Shown here piece after piece: positions 5,806 to 15,800 of a stretch of DNA of 17,664 bases. The stretch lies in the NCBI GenBank assembly GCA_002427975.1, contig DIZT01000133.1, forward strand, positions 1 to 17,664. Reading direction: 5' to 3'. The stretch's first letter is position 1. Each line of letters opens with the position of its first letter. The DNA comes from Micrococcaceae bacterium UBA6021. GTDB lineage: Bacteria > Actinomycetota > Actinomycetes > Actinomycetales > Micrococcaceae. The notes under the pieces are model-generated. The model saw only the letters and a program-made list of their open reading frames with translations, was not told where the DNA came from and ran no database searches. The position numbers and the translations under genes are program-made.

Positions 5806-6450
5806 TCAGTCCTGTAGTTCCCACACCACGGTGACGCTGGCGCCAATGCTCGTATGGCCCGCTTCCACGCTGATGGCTTCGGTGGCGGCCGCGCGCTGGA
5901 TCCGGGCCACCGGAACCGGCCGGGGCCCATCAGCGTGCTCGGATATGGACACCACCGTGCCAAGCCGCGCGGACGCCAGGGATGCAAACTGTTCGGCCGT
6001 GGCAACGGCATCCTGCCACGCAGCTTCCCTGGCAACGGAGGATACGGCTGACTCATCCGAGAAGCCAAGCTCCAGCCCGTTCAGGCGCACGTCATCGCCG
6101 CCGGCATCCACGACGTCCGCAATGACACCGGACGCCGCGGTCACCTGCCTCAGGCGCACGGTGAGCACTGTGGAGGCCACATACCCGGTCACCTGCTGGC
6201 CTCCGCCGTCGCGCCAGACGAGCTCCGGCCGGACGTTCAGCCCTGACGTCCGGATGTCCGCGTCGGTAACGCCGTGCCGGCGGAGCGCACCGGATATAGC
6301 CGTCGATGCTGTTCCCGCATCCGCATAGGCGGCGCCCACGCGGTCCCGCCGGCATTCGATGCCCACGGAAATGGTCAGCAGATCGGGCGGCGCCTCTGCC
6401 GTTCCCGTCCCTGTCACGGTGATGGTCCTGGTGCTGGTTTCGCCCGTCAT
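5806..6450 (-). CDS. SIMPL (DUF541) domain protein
   Basis: The 214-residue product starts ITVTGTGTAEAPPDLLTISV at about 9-28, the signature opening of the SIMPL/DUF541 domain. It continues with the repeated-strand and helix pattern of the family (GVTDADIRTSGLNVRPEL at 60-77, GYVASTVLTVRLRQV, ELGFSDES), and ends with a beta segment ASVTVVWEL. SIMPL proteins occur in the periplasm or cytoplasm and are linked in some cases to oxidative stress or signalling, but no single biochemical role is known. There is no signal peptide or membrane helix, so this copy should be cytoplasmic. Its ATG lies two bases after the stop of the upstream HExxH gene, with GAGG about eight bases before it overlapping that gene's end, which indicates translational coupling. 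Confidence 0.88.
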   Translation of the reverse strand: MTGETSTRTITVTGTGTAEAPPDLLTISVGIECRRDRVGAAYADAGTASTAISGALRRHGVTDADIRTSGLNVRPELVWRDGGGQQVTGYVASTVLTVRLRQVTAASGVIADVVDAGGDDVRLNGLELGFSDESAVSSVAREAAWQDAVATAEQFASLASARLGTVVSISEHADGPRPVPVARIQRAAATEAISVEAGHTSIGASVTVVWELQD

Positions 6451-6452
6451 GC

Positions 6453-6935
6453 TCAGACCTCGATTCCGCCGGCCCCATCGGGTGCCGGCCTTGGTGCCCT
6501 GATGTCACTGTAACCACCGGCCGCCAGGCCGGCCTGCCGTTCGAAGAAATTTGCGGACGCCGGATTTCCGGTCCGGAGCTGCGACCAACCGGCGGCCAGG
6601 AAATACAGAGGAAGGAAGGGCAGCCCCAGGCAGTAGGCGAACTGGCTGCAGTGCTTTTCCTCATGCCCGAGGAGCGCCGGATTGGAGGTCAGTTCCTCGG
6701 TTCGGATCCGGCAGATGACGACGTTGCCCAGAGTGAAGGCCCCGGCATACGGAATGCGCCACCGGTAGCTGGACGCTATGACCAGCCCCCGGGGGCCTTT
6801 GCTGACGGTGGTTCCCGCGGCCCGGGCAACGGCCAGTCCAAGCAGGGTAGTGCCGTTGGCCAGGTTGGCGGCCTGGCGTAGCCGCTGCCCCGGCGTCAGC
6901 GGCAGTTCTGGTTCGCGACCCGGCCCTGGTGTCAT
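6453..6935 (-). CDS. small HExxH-motif protein of unknown function, possible metallopeptidase
   Basis: I do not recognise a named family for this 160-residue protein. It contains H91-E-E-K-H95, an HExxH zinc-binding motif, in LLGHEEKHCSQFAYCLGLPF. After a hydrophobic stretch (LPFLPLYFLAAGWSQL, about 105-120) comes NPASANFFERQA, where a Glu about 35-40 residues after the motif could be the third zinc ligand, as in zincin-type proteases. The upstream part has GPRGLVIASSYRWRIPYAGAFTLGNVV, which looks like beta strands leading into the motif helix. No signal peptide is seen. The ATG at 6935 follows TACCAT by six bases, suggesting a leaderless message. It is the first gene of a two-gene unit with the SIMPL protein. 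Zinc binding and peptidase activity are inference from the motif. Confidence 0.75.
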   Translation of the reverse strand: MTPGPGREPELPLTPGQRLRQAANLANGTTLLGLAVARAAGTTVSKGPRGLVIASSYRWRIPYAGAFTLGNVVICRIRTEELTSNPALLGHEEKHCSQFAYCLGLPFLPLYFLAAGWSQLRTGNPASANFFERQAGLAAGGYSDIRAPRPAPDGAGGIEV

Positions 6936-6962
6936 GAGGCCATGGTAGCCGGAGGGTTCAAT

Positions 6963-7021
6963 TAGACTGGAGGATAGTGGCCGCCGGTATTTGTCCAGTC
7001 GGTATTTTCCAGTGGCCCTGA
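6963..7021 (+). promoter_or_regulatory. candidate pheS promoter element and leader reading frame
   Basis: TAGACT at 6963-6968 is a likely -10 box of the type also seen before the NUDIX gene; a clear -35 is missing. GGAGG at 6969-6973 and GTG at 6977 open a 14-codon frame ending TGA at 7019-7021 (product MAAGICPVGIFQWP). It has a single Phe codon, so it is not a clear phenylalanine attenuator. From 7022 to 7071 I see no terminator hairpin and no strong ribosome binding site. Confidence 0.35.
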
Positions 7022-7071
7022 CCTGGTCCTTGAGAAATTGATCAGCCCCGACTCGTAGCTAAGAACAGTAG

Positions 7072-8133
<1,062 letters not shown>

Positions 8134-8135
8134 CA

Positions 8136-10679
8136 GTGCGTATCCCACTTTCCTGGCTGCGTGAATTCGCAGCGGTACCGGCCGGAGCAACGGCCGAAGA
8201 CGTCATGGCCGAACTGGTCAAGGTCGGTTTTGAAGAAGAGGACGTCCACCGCCCCACGGACACCCTCCAGGGCCCCATCGTGGTGGGCCAGGTCCTGAGC
8301 ATCGTCAAGGAACCCCAGACCAACGGCAAGACCATCAACTGGTGCCAGGTCCGGGTTATCCCCGCGGGCCAGGAACAGACCCTGGCCGGCGACGGCATCG
8401 ACCCCTCCGGCGTGCAGGGGATCATCTGCGGCGCCCACAACTTCGTTGAGGGCGACAAAGTAGTGGTCACCCTTCCCGGAGCGGTCCTGCCGGGCGACTT
8501 CCGCATCTCCGCCCGGAAGACCTACGGGCACCTCTCCGCCGGCATGATCGCCTCAGTCCGTGAGCTTGGCATCGGCGAGGACCACGACGGCATCCTGGTG
8601 CTGTCCCGGATCGGGCTCGACCCGGAAATCGGCACCGACGCCATGGAACTGCTGGGTCTCTATGACGAGGCAGCCGAGATCAACGTGACCCCGGACCGGG
8701 GCTATGCCTTCTCCATCCGCGGCGTGGCCCGTGAATTCGCCCACGCCACCGGGACCTCCTTCACGGACCCGGCCACCAGGGTCCAGGCCCCGCCGGCGCT
8801 TTCCGGCGGCTACGGCGTGAAGCTCAACGACGACGCGCCCATCTACGGCAAGCCCGGCTGCGACCGCTTCGTGGCCCGCACCGTCCGGGGCGTCGACGCC
8901 ACCAAGCCGACGCCGCCGTGGATGACCTCCCGGCTGCGGCTTGGAGGAATCCGCTCCATTTCCCTGCCCGTGGACATCTCCAACTACGTGATGCTCGAGC
9001 TCGGCCAGCCCACGCACTGCTATGACCTGGACAAACTGTCCGGCGACATCGTGGTCCGCCGGGCCGTGGCAGGGGAGACGATCACCACACTGGACGACAA
9101 GGAGCGCACGCTCGACGTCGAGGACCTCCTCATTACGGACGGCTCCGGTGCCATCGGTATCGCGGGTGTGATGGGCGGCGCAGCCACCGAGGTGAGCGAT
9201 TCGACGTCGAACGTCCTGGTGGAAGCCGCGCACTTCGATGAGGTGTCCATTGGCCGTTCCCGCCGCCGCCACAAGCTGCCCTCCGAGGCGTCCAAGCGCT
9301 TCGAACGCGGCGTTGACTGGCACGTGGCGGACATCGCCGCCCAGCGTGTTGTTGACCTCCTGGTGGAACTCGCCGGCGGGGTCGCTGACCAGGGGGGGAC
9401 CGACGTCGGGACCGCACCGGACGCCGTCACCATCGCCCTGCCAGCGGCCTTCGCCGCCCAGCGGATCGGCATCGACTTCACCGAGGAACAGATCGTCACC
9501 TCGCTGGAGGACCTCGGCGCCGTGGTGGAAAAGACCAACGGCGGCTGGACGGTTACCGCCCCCAGTTGGCGCAACGACCTGGAAACCAAAGAGGACCTCT
9601 CCGAGGAAATCGCACGGCTGGTGGGCTACGACAACATCCCAGCCACCCTTCCGGTGGCCCCTCCGGGACGTGGCCTGACCCGCGTGCAGCAGCAGCGCCG
9701 TCGGCTCATCCAGGCCCTGGCGGACGCCGGGCTGACCGAAGTCCTGGCCTACCCGTTTGTCTCCAAGGCCGCCAACGACACGTTCGGCGTCCCCGAGCAG
9801 GGTGCTGCCCGGACCGCGGTCAAACTGGCCAACCCGATCAGCGAGGAACACGGCTACCTGCGCACGTCCATCCTCCCCGGGCTAATCGAGGTGGCCAAGC
9901 GGAACCACTCCCGCGGCTTCCGCGACCTGGCGCTCTTCGAGGCAGGCCTCGTTTTCCTACCTGGCGAGACCGTGGGAACACCGGCCATCCCGCCGCTGGG
10001 CGTCAAGCCTGCCGACGAGGTACTGGATGCGCTGTACGACGGCGTTCCGGACCAGCCGCTGTACGTCGCCGCTGTCCTCACAGGCCACGATTCACCGGCC
10101 GCCGCCAGCCACACGCCACGCGCGTGGGACTGGTCTGACGCGCTGGATATTGCCCGGCTCGCCGGGGACGTCCTGGGTGTGGAGATAGTGGTCAGCCAGG
10201 GTGCGCACCAGGCGTTCCACCCGGGCCGCGCCGCGCAGCTTTCCCTCCGGACCGGCGAAGTGCTGGGTTACGCCGGCGAGCTGCACCCGAAGCTCCTGGC
10301 CGCGCACGACATGCCGGCCCGCTCGGTGGCGCTGGAGCTGAACGCGGACGCCTTGTTCGAGGCAGCCGCGGACGTTATCGTTGCCCGCCACATCTCCACG
10401 TTCCCGGTGGCCACCCAGGACGTTGCCCTGGTAGTGCCGCACGGGATTCCGGCGGACCAGGTCCTCGAGGCGCTGCGCGAGGGCGCCGGCGAGCTGCTGG
10501 AAGAAGTGGCGCTGTTCGACGTCTACGCCGGCAAAGGTATTGAGGAAGGCAAAAAATCGCTGGCCTTCGGCTTGCGTTTCCGGGCAACGGACCGCACCCT
10601 GACGGCAGACGAGGCATCCGCCGCGCGCGAAAGCGCTGTGGCCCTGGCCGCAGAGCGCTTCGGCGCCGTCCAGCGCTAG
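8136..10679 (+). CDS. pheT: phenylalanine--tRNA ligase beta subunit
   Basis: The 847-residue product begins MRIPLSWLREFA, the standard PheT N-terminus, using GTG two bases after the pheS stop. Domain order is complete: tRNA-binding OB domain (about 45-155, with CGAHNFVEGDKVVVTLPGAV and the SAGMIASVRELGIGEDHDGIL end), B3/B4 editing region (about 205-385, ending RRRHKLPSEASKRFERGVD), B5 domain (about 415-485), catalytic-like core, and the C-terminal ferredoxin-fold anticodon-binding domain from about 755 (HISTFPVATQDVALVV to LTADEASAARE). It pairs with PheS, binds tRNA-Phe and hydrolyses mischarged Tyr. The phosphopantetheinyl transferase gene starts nine bases after its stop on the same strand. 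Confidence 0.98.
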   Translation: MRIPLSWLREFAAVPAGATAEDVMAELVKVGFEEEDVHRPTDTLQGPIVVGQVLSIVKEPQTNGKTINWCQVRVIPAGQEQTLAGDGIDPSGVQGIICGAHNFVEGDKVVVTLPGAVLPGDFRISARKTYGHLSAGMIASVRELGIGEDHDGILVLSRIGLDPEIGTDAMELLGLYDEAAEINVTPDRGYAFSIRGVAREFAHATGTSFTDPATRVQAPPALSGGYGVKLNDDAPIYGKPGCDRFVARTVRGVDATKPTPPWMTSRLRLGGIRSISLPVDISNYVMLELGQPTHCYDLDKLSGDIVVRRAVAGETITTLDDKERTLDVEDLLITDGSGAIGIAGVMGGAATEVSDSTSNVLVEAAHFDEVSIGRSRRRHKLPSEASKRFERGVDWHVADIAAQRVVDLLVELAGGVADQGGTDVGTAPDAVTIALPAAFAAQRIGIDFTEEQIVTSLEDLGAVVEKTNGGWTVTAPSWRNDLETKEDLSEEIARLVGYDNIPATLPVAPPGRGLTRVQQQRRRLIQALADAGLTEVLAYPFVSKAANDTFGVPEQGAARTAVKLANPISEEHGYLRTSILPGLIEVAKRNHSRGFRDLALFEAGLVFLPGETVGTPAIPPLGVKPADEVLDALYDGVPDQPLYVAAVLTGHDSPAAASHTPRAWDWSDALDIARLAGDVLGVEIVVSQGAHQAFHPGRAAQLSLRTGEVLGYAGELHPKLLAAHDMPARSVALELNADALFEAAADVIVARHISTFPVATQDVALVVPHGIPADQVLEALREGAGELLEEVALFDVYAGKGIEEGKKSLAFGLRFRATDRTLTADEASAARESAVALAAERFGAVQR

Positions 10680-10688
10680 GCGCAGACC

Positions 10689-11378
10689 GTGATGGCAGGG
10701 CCGGTGGCGCAAGTGCCCGTCCTGCGTTCCTGCCTTCCCGGACCACCGGGAGGGCAGGAGCCGACGGCGGGTGGTGGGCCGTTGGTTCTTGGGCCTGCCG
10801 AACTGGCGCGCGCTGCCGCCCTGGCACCGGGCCCGAGAGCCGTTTTTGTGGCCGGCCGGCGGGCCCTGCGAACCTTCGTAGCAGAACTCCTGGACGTCCC
10901 GGCGTCGGACCTCACCACGCACTTCAGCTGTCCCCGGTGCGGCGCCGGCCCCGGGTTATCGCACGGCAGGCCCGGCTACACGCTCAGGGGAGAACCGGTG
11001 CCGCTCGCGCTGAGCCTGTCCCGGAGTTCCGGGTGGATCCTGCTGGGCGCTTTAGTGGATCCGCCCCCCGGACTCACCATCGGTGTGGACCTGGCGGACC
11101 CGTCGGGCATGGCCTTTGAAGGGTTCGACGGCGTCGCGTTGACTCCGGCGGAGCGCGCGACCCTGGCCGGGCTGGCCGGGCTTGCTTTGCTGAGGGAGCG
11201 CGCACGGCTGTGGGCGCGCAAGGAAGCCTGGCTCAAGATGACCGGCGACGGGCTTGCCACCGCGCCTGACTCGCTCGACGTACTTTCCCGGGCAGAAATC
11301 CGGGACCTGGGCCCCGGAGAGGCGGGCCTCCCGCCCGGCTTGCGTGGCGCCGTCGCGGTTTCCAGTACTGGCGGCTAG
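10689..11378 (+). CDS. 4'-phosphopantetheinyl transferase, Sfp-like superfamily
   Basis: This 229-residue protein should move the phosphopantetheine arm from CoA to a serine of carrier proteins. It shows the Sfp-type signatures: the CPRCG...HGRP segment at 81-95, the LALSLSRSSGW strand at 107-116, IGVDL at 131-135 with the metal ligand D134, and W175-A-R-K-E179-A-W-L-K183, the conserved W(x)xKEAxxK motif. The second acidic residue of the usual GVDxE is Ala136, as in some two-ligand family members. The start may be GTG 10689 or ATG 10692. It lies nine bases after pheT and is probably co-transcribed with pheST. It converges on the M1 gene and the synthetase gene, whose carrier domain (Ser554) is the obvious local substrate, although fatty-acid or other carriers are possible. 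Confidence 0.85.
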   Translation: MMAGPVAQVPVLRSCLPGPPGGQEPTAGGGPLVLGPAELARAAALAPGPRAVFVAGRRALRTFVAELLDVPASDLTTHFSCPRCGAGPGLSHGRPGYTLRGEPVPLALSLSRSSGWILLGALVDPPPGLTIGVDLADPSGMAFEGFDGVALTPAERATLAGLAGLALLRERARLWARKEAWLKMTGDGLATAPDSLDVLSRAEIRDLGPGEAGLPPGLRGAVAVSSTGG

Positions 11379-11381
11379 CAA

Positions 11382-11406
11382 GCTGGCCTGTTAGCGAACA
11401 GGCAGC
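11382..11406. terminator. hairpin between converging transferase and M1 genes
   Basis: GCCTGTT (11386-11392), tetraloop AGCG, AACAGGC (11397-11403), extended by three more pairs across a one-base bulge. It overlaps the stop codon of the M1 gene (11391-11393). There is no T-run on either side, so it may be an RNA-end stabiliser or a weak terminator. Confidence 0.5.
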
Positions 11407-12770
11407 AGCGGGAGGGCTGTCTCGTGGAGCCACGGGTGCAGCAGTGCCTCGGTATCCAAACCTGTGGTCCTGTCAGCGGCGAGGATAAAACCTGCCGTGG
11501 ACACTGAACCATGGCGGTTGTCGGAGGTCCAGTCGTGCAGGAGCGCAAAAAATGCCAAGTCGCCGCACCGGATCCGCAGGGCATGCAGGGCCAGGGCACC
11601 GCGCTTGTAGACGCGGTCATCAAACATCAGCTCCGGGCCCGGATCGCCCACAATGATGTCCTGGCTGCCGGAGGCCAGCTTCCGCCAGGCTGCGGCAGCC
11701 CGGTCCGCGACGGGCAGGACGCCTGCTTCCTCGGACCAGATCCACTCCGCGTAGCAGGCGAAGCCCTCGTGGAGCCAGATGTCAGCCCAGGACGCGGCAG
11801 TTAGCGAGTTCCCGAACCACTGATGCGCCAGTTCGTGGGCGATGAGGCGCTGGGAGTCCCAGTCCTGATCCAGGTGGTTCCGGCCCAGGATGGAGAGGGT
11901 CTGGGCCTCCAGCGGAATCTCCAGCTCATCCCCGGTCACCACCACCGTGTATTCCGAGAACGGGTAGGGTCCGAAACACTTGGCAAAGGTGCGCATCATC
12001 TGCGGCTGCCTCGCCAGGCCTTCGCGCGCCGCGTCGACCAACAGCGCCGGGACAGCGGCGAACTGCGGGACCTGCCCGTCCACGGGGAAGGGAGTCAGTG
12101 TGAGGAACTCATACCGGCCGATCTGGACCGTGGCAAGGTAGGTGGCCATGGGCTCCGCCTGCTCGTAGACCCAGGTCTCGCGGCTGGCCCTGCTGGTGTG
12201 GGCGATCAGCGTGCCGTTACACACGGCCCGGTAATTGGCGTCGGTGGTGACGCTGATCCGGTAGCTGGCCTTGTCACGCGGGTGGTCATTGCAGGGGAAC
12301 CAGGAGGCGGCTCCGTTCGGCTGGCCCGCCACGAGGACTCCGTCAGTGAGCTCTTCCCAACCAACTTCACCCCAGAGCCCGCGCCGGGGAACAGGGTTGC
12401 CTTCGTACCGGATGTCCAAGGTAAATTCCTCGCCCGCGGGCAGCGCGGCCTCGGGCACAATAACCAGCTGCTCCGCGCGCTGGCTGAACTTGCGCACCCG
12501 GCGCCCGTTGAGCTGGATCTTGGTGGCGCGGAGCCCGGTCAGGTCCAGCACCAGTGCCGCCGTCGGATACATGGTGAGCGCGTGCAGGACGGCCCGCCCG
12601 CTGAGGCGGTTGCTGCTGAGCTTGTAGTCAAGGTCCAGTTCGTAGCGGCTGACGCGGTAGGCATTCGTGCCATGGCCCGGCATATAGGGGTCAGGCGCCG
12701 ACGCTGCTTGCTCCGAGGCGGCGGCGCCGGTATCCGTTGCCTTGAGGGGACTCGGGACGGAGGAACTCAT
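11391..12770 (-). CDS. M1-family zinc aminopeptidase, short form
   Basis: The 459-residue protein has the gluzincin site H312-E313-L-A-H316 followed after 18 residues by E335 (HELAHQWFGNSL, IWLHEGFACYAEW). The exopeptidase loop, normally GAMEN, reads EIPLEAQT with E288 in the place of the amino-terminus-binding Glu. Y388 in DDRVYKRGALALHAL fits the transition-state Tyr. The N-terminal saddle domain (about 38-235, including GAASWFPCNDHPRDKASY) is present; the long C-terminal domain of PepN is absent, as in many actinobacterial M1 enzymes. No signal peptide or membrane helix is seen. It follows the synthetase gene by 49 bases on the same strand, so the two are probably co-transcribed. Enzymes of this class degrade epsilon-poly-lysine in Streptomyces, which suggests a role in polymer trimming or self-protection. 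A general peptidase role is the alternative. Confidence 0.93.
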   Translation of the reverse strand: MSSSVPSPLKATDTGAAASEQAASAPDPYMPGHGTNAYRVSRYELDLDYKLSSNRLSGRAVLHALTMYPTAALVLDLTGLRATKIQLNGRRVRKFSQRAEQLVIVPEAALPAGEEFTLDIRYEGNPVPRRGLWGEVGWEELTDGVLVAGQPNGAASWFPCNDHPRDKASYRISVTTDANYRAVCNGTLIAHTSRASRETWVYEQAEPMATYLATVQIGRYEFLTLTPFPVDGQVPQFAAVPALLVDAAREGLARQPQMMRTFAKCFGPYPFSEYTVVVTGDELEIPLEAQTLSILGRNHLDQDWDSQRLIAHELAHQWFGNSLTAASWADIWLHEGFACYAEWIWSEEAGVLPVADRAAAAWRKLASGSQDIIVGDPGPELMFDDRVYKRGALALHALRIRCGDLAFFALLHDWTSDNRHGSVSTAGFILAADRTTGLDTEALLHPWLHETALPLLPVR

Positions 12771-12819
12771 AATTCGGTCTTTCCGATCAGCGTAGGGGCA
12801 GGACAGCGCGTGCGCAGGG

Positions 12820-15800
12820 TTACCTTGGTTTGGGAGCGGACGGCCCCGGGCCGCTCCACGGGCTCACCGGGTTGCCCATCCAGTACGTCGCGGCAGGAAC
12901 CGATTCGCCCCTCATCACCAGTGACGCGGGTCCCACCGTTCCACCGGTGCCGATGCTCGCCTGCGGGAGGATAACGCCGTGCGGGCCCATGGTTGCTCCG
13001 TCTTCGAGGGTAACAGTGTCCAGGCTCATCACGCGGTCGTGGAACAGGTGCGTCTGGACTACGCAGCCCCGGTTGACGGTGGCGTTACGCCCGAGGGTGA
13101 CCAGGTCAGCTTCCGGGAGCCAGTAGCTCTCACACCACGTGCCGCGGCCGATCCGGGCGCCGAGCGCCCGGAGCCACCAGACCAGTGCTGGCGTACCGGT
13201 GGCTGCACGCGCGAACCAGGGGGCGCTGACCATTTCGATAAAGGTGTCCACCACCTCGTTGCGCCAGATGAAGGAGCTCCACAGCGGGTGCTCACCCGCG
13301 CGGATCCGCCCCACCAGAACCCATTTGGCGACGACGGCGCTGCCCGCGGCCACCGCGCCGGCCAGCAACATCACCACGCCGCCAAGGGCGGCGGCAATCC
13401 CGTAGTTATAGGTGGCGGCCAGCCAGTCGAAAGCAAGCAGCACGCCGGCAGCGATCAGCACCGTCATCACTACGGGCACAAAACGGCCAAGTTCCCAAAG
13501 GGAGCGGGCAAACCTGAGCCGCCGGGGCGGCTGGTAGGTGCGGGTGTCGTCGGAGGCGATGGCGGTGCGCCGGAGCCGCACGGGCGGGCTGCCCAGCCAC
13601 GATGTCCCGGACTTGGCTTTGGCCGGCGTGGCCGAGAGGACGGCGACCAATGAGTTCTTGGGGACGTTCCGGCCGGCAGCGGTCATGCCGGAGTTGCCCA
13701 GGAAGGAGCGTTTGCCGATCTTCGCGGGCGCAATCCGCAGCCACCCGCCGTCGAGCTCGTAGGACGCCACCATGGTGTCGTCGGCCAGGAAGGCGCCTTC
13801 GCCCACGGTGGTCATCTTGGGGATGAGCAGGACGGTGGATGCTTCGACGTTCTTGCCGATTTTGGCACCGAGCAGCCGAAGCCAGACCGGAGTGAAGAGG
13901 CTGGCATAGATCGGGAAGAGCAGGTCGCGGGCCAGGTCCAGCACCCGTTCGGTGGCCCAGACCTGCCAGCCGATGCGGCTGCGGACGCGGTAGTAGCCCT
14001 CGGCCAGGCCGATGCCGAGCAACCGGGTGGTGACCAGGATGAGCAACAGGTTCACCAGGAACCAGACGAGGGCTGCTGGAGCAAGGGCGAGGAGGAGTTG
14101 CGGCACGGCGGCGGAGAGCGATTCGCTGCCCCGGATGAAGCCGAAGACCACCAATGCCGCCGCAGCAGCGGAGACGTAGGGGATGAGGGCCAGCGCGGCG
14201 GAGGCGAGGGCGAATCCGGCGAACCAGAGCCTGCCGATCAGCCGATGTTCTGCGGGAGTGTCCGGCAGCGGGTGTTTGGCCTTGCCCCGGCGCTCGGCCG
14301 GGGACCCGGCAACGTGGTGGCCGGCTTTCACCTTGCCGAGGACTGCCGAGCCGGGCTCCACCTGGGCTCCGACGCCGATGGACGCACCGGGCATCAGGGT
14401 GCTGCGGGCACCGACGCTGGCGCCGGCGCCGATGCGGACGGCGCCGATGTGGACGACGTCCCCGTCGATCCACCAGCCGGAAAGATCCACTTCAGGCTCC
14501 ACGTTGGAGCCGCTGCCGAGGGAGAGCAGCCCGGTGACCGGCGGCAGCGAGTGCAGCTGGACGTTGTTGCCGATACTGGCGCCCAAGGCCCGGGCGTAGT
14601 ACGGCACCCACGGTGCGCTGGCGAGGCTGATGGCGCCGGCCAGGTCCTGGATCTGTTCGGCCAGCCAGAGACGCAGGTGTACCCGCCCCGAGCGGGGGTA
14701 CGTTCCCGGCCCCACCTTTCGGAGCAGGAACCGGGCCGCGGCCACGGAAATGAGCATCCGGCCGGCGGGTGAGACGAAGACCAGCCACGATGCGGCCACC
14801 CACCACCAGGAGATTGTGGGAGCGGCGCTGAAGCCCGCCAGCGCGGACAGCAGGTTGTTCGCCGCCATGAGGTAGGTCAGCCAGCGCATACCCACCAGGA
14901 TGTGTAAGGGAATGCCCATCAGCGTCTGGAAGACCTGGGACTTGAAGGCGGTGGGGCGGACAGTCCTGACCGGCGCCGGTCCGGCGGCCACTCCGTCCGG
15001 AAGGGACTGACGGGCCACGTCAATCAGCGCGCCGATCCTGGGCGTGGCATAGATGTCGGCGACCGTGATGATCGGGTAACGCACCCGGAGGGCGGAGACC
15101 AGCTGGGCAGCCGATAGGGAACCGCCGCCGTAGGCGAAGAAGTCGGCGTCGAGGCCTGTCACCTGGCTGCCGAGGACGGCAGCCCACTGTTCGGCCACCC
15201 AGGCGGCATCTTCGGGCAGGTTCAACGGTGCAGCATCAGCTTCTGCCGCGCCGGACCCGGTCAGCGGCCAGGGCAGCGCGTGACGGTCCACCTTCCCGCT
15301 GGTTTTGGTGGGCAGGGAGTCGACGACGGTCAGCAGCGGAATGAGGGGTGCGGGCAGGCTTGCCGCCAGGAGACCGCGGGCTGCCACCAGGTCGAGGTCA
15401 GCATCTGCGGCTGCCAGGTAGCCAACGAGGATCTGGTTGCCGGCCGCCGTGGTGCGCACGGCCGCCGCAGCGCCGGCTACGTGGGAGAGGGACTGCAGGG
15501 CAGCGTCAATTTCGCCCAGTTCGATCCGGCGTCCACCGAGTTTGACCTGTTCGTCGGCGCGGCCCATAAAGATCAGTCCGGCGGCTTCATAGCGGACCAG
15601 GTCGCCGGAACGGTAGGCGCGCTGCCAGCCGAAGGACGGCATGGGCGCGTATTTCTCCCGGTCCATGTCGGGGTCAAGGTAGCGGGCCAGTCCGACGCCG
15701 CCGATGATCAGTTCGCCGATGTCCCCTTCGCCGACGGGCAGTCCCTCAGCGTCCACCACGGCGAGGTCCCAGCCGTCCAGTGGCAGCCCGATCCGCACCG

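Noticed and set aside
6977..7021. Phenylalanine attenuator leader peptide for pheST
   Set aside because: Only one Phe codon and no terminator/antiterminator pair or T-run before pheS; reported only as a weak curiosity.
8553..9851. 432-codon minus-strand frame opposite pheT
   Set aside because: Lies fully inside pheT, whose domains are all intact; no recognisable motif in the opposite frame.
13406..14473. 355-codon frame on the minus strand in a second phase within the synthetase
   Set aside because: Arg/Pro-rich frame-shifted shadow; the main frame is continuous with membrane helices and beta-helix repeats.
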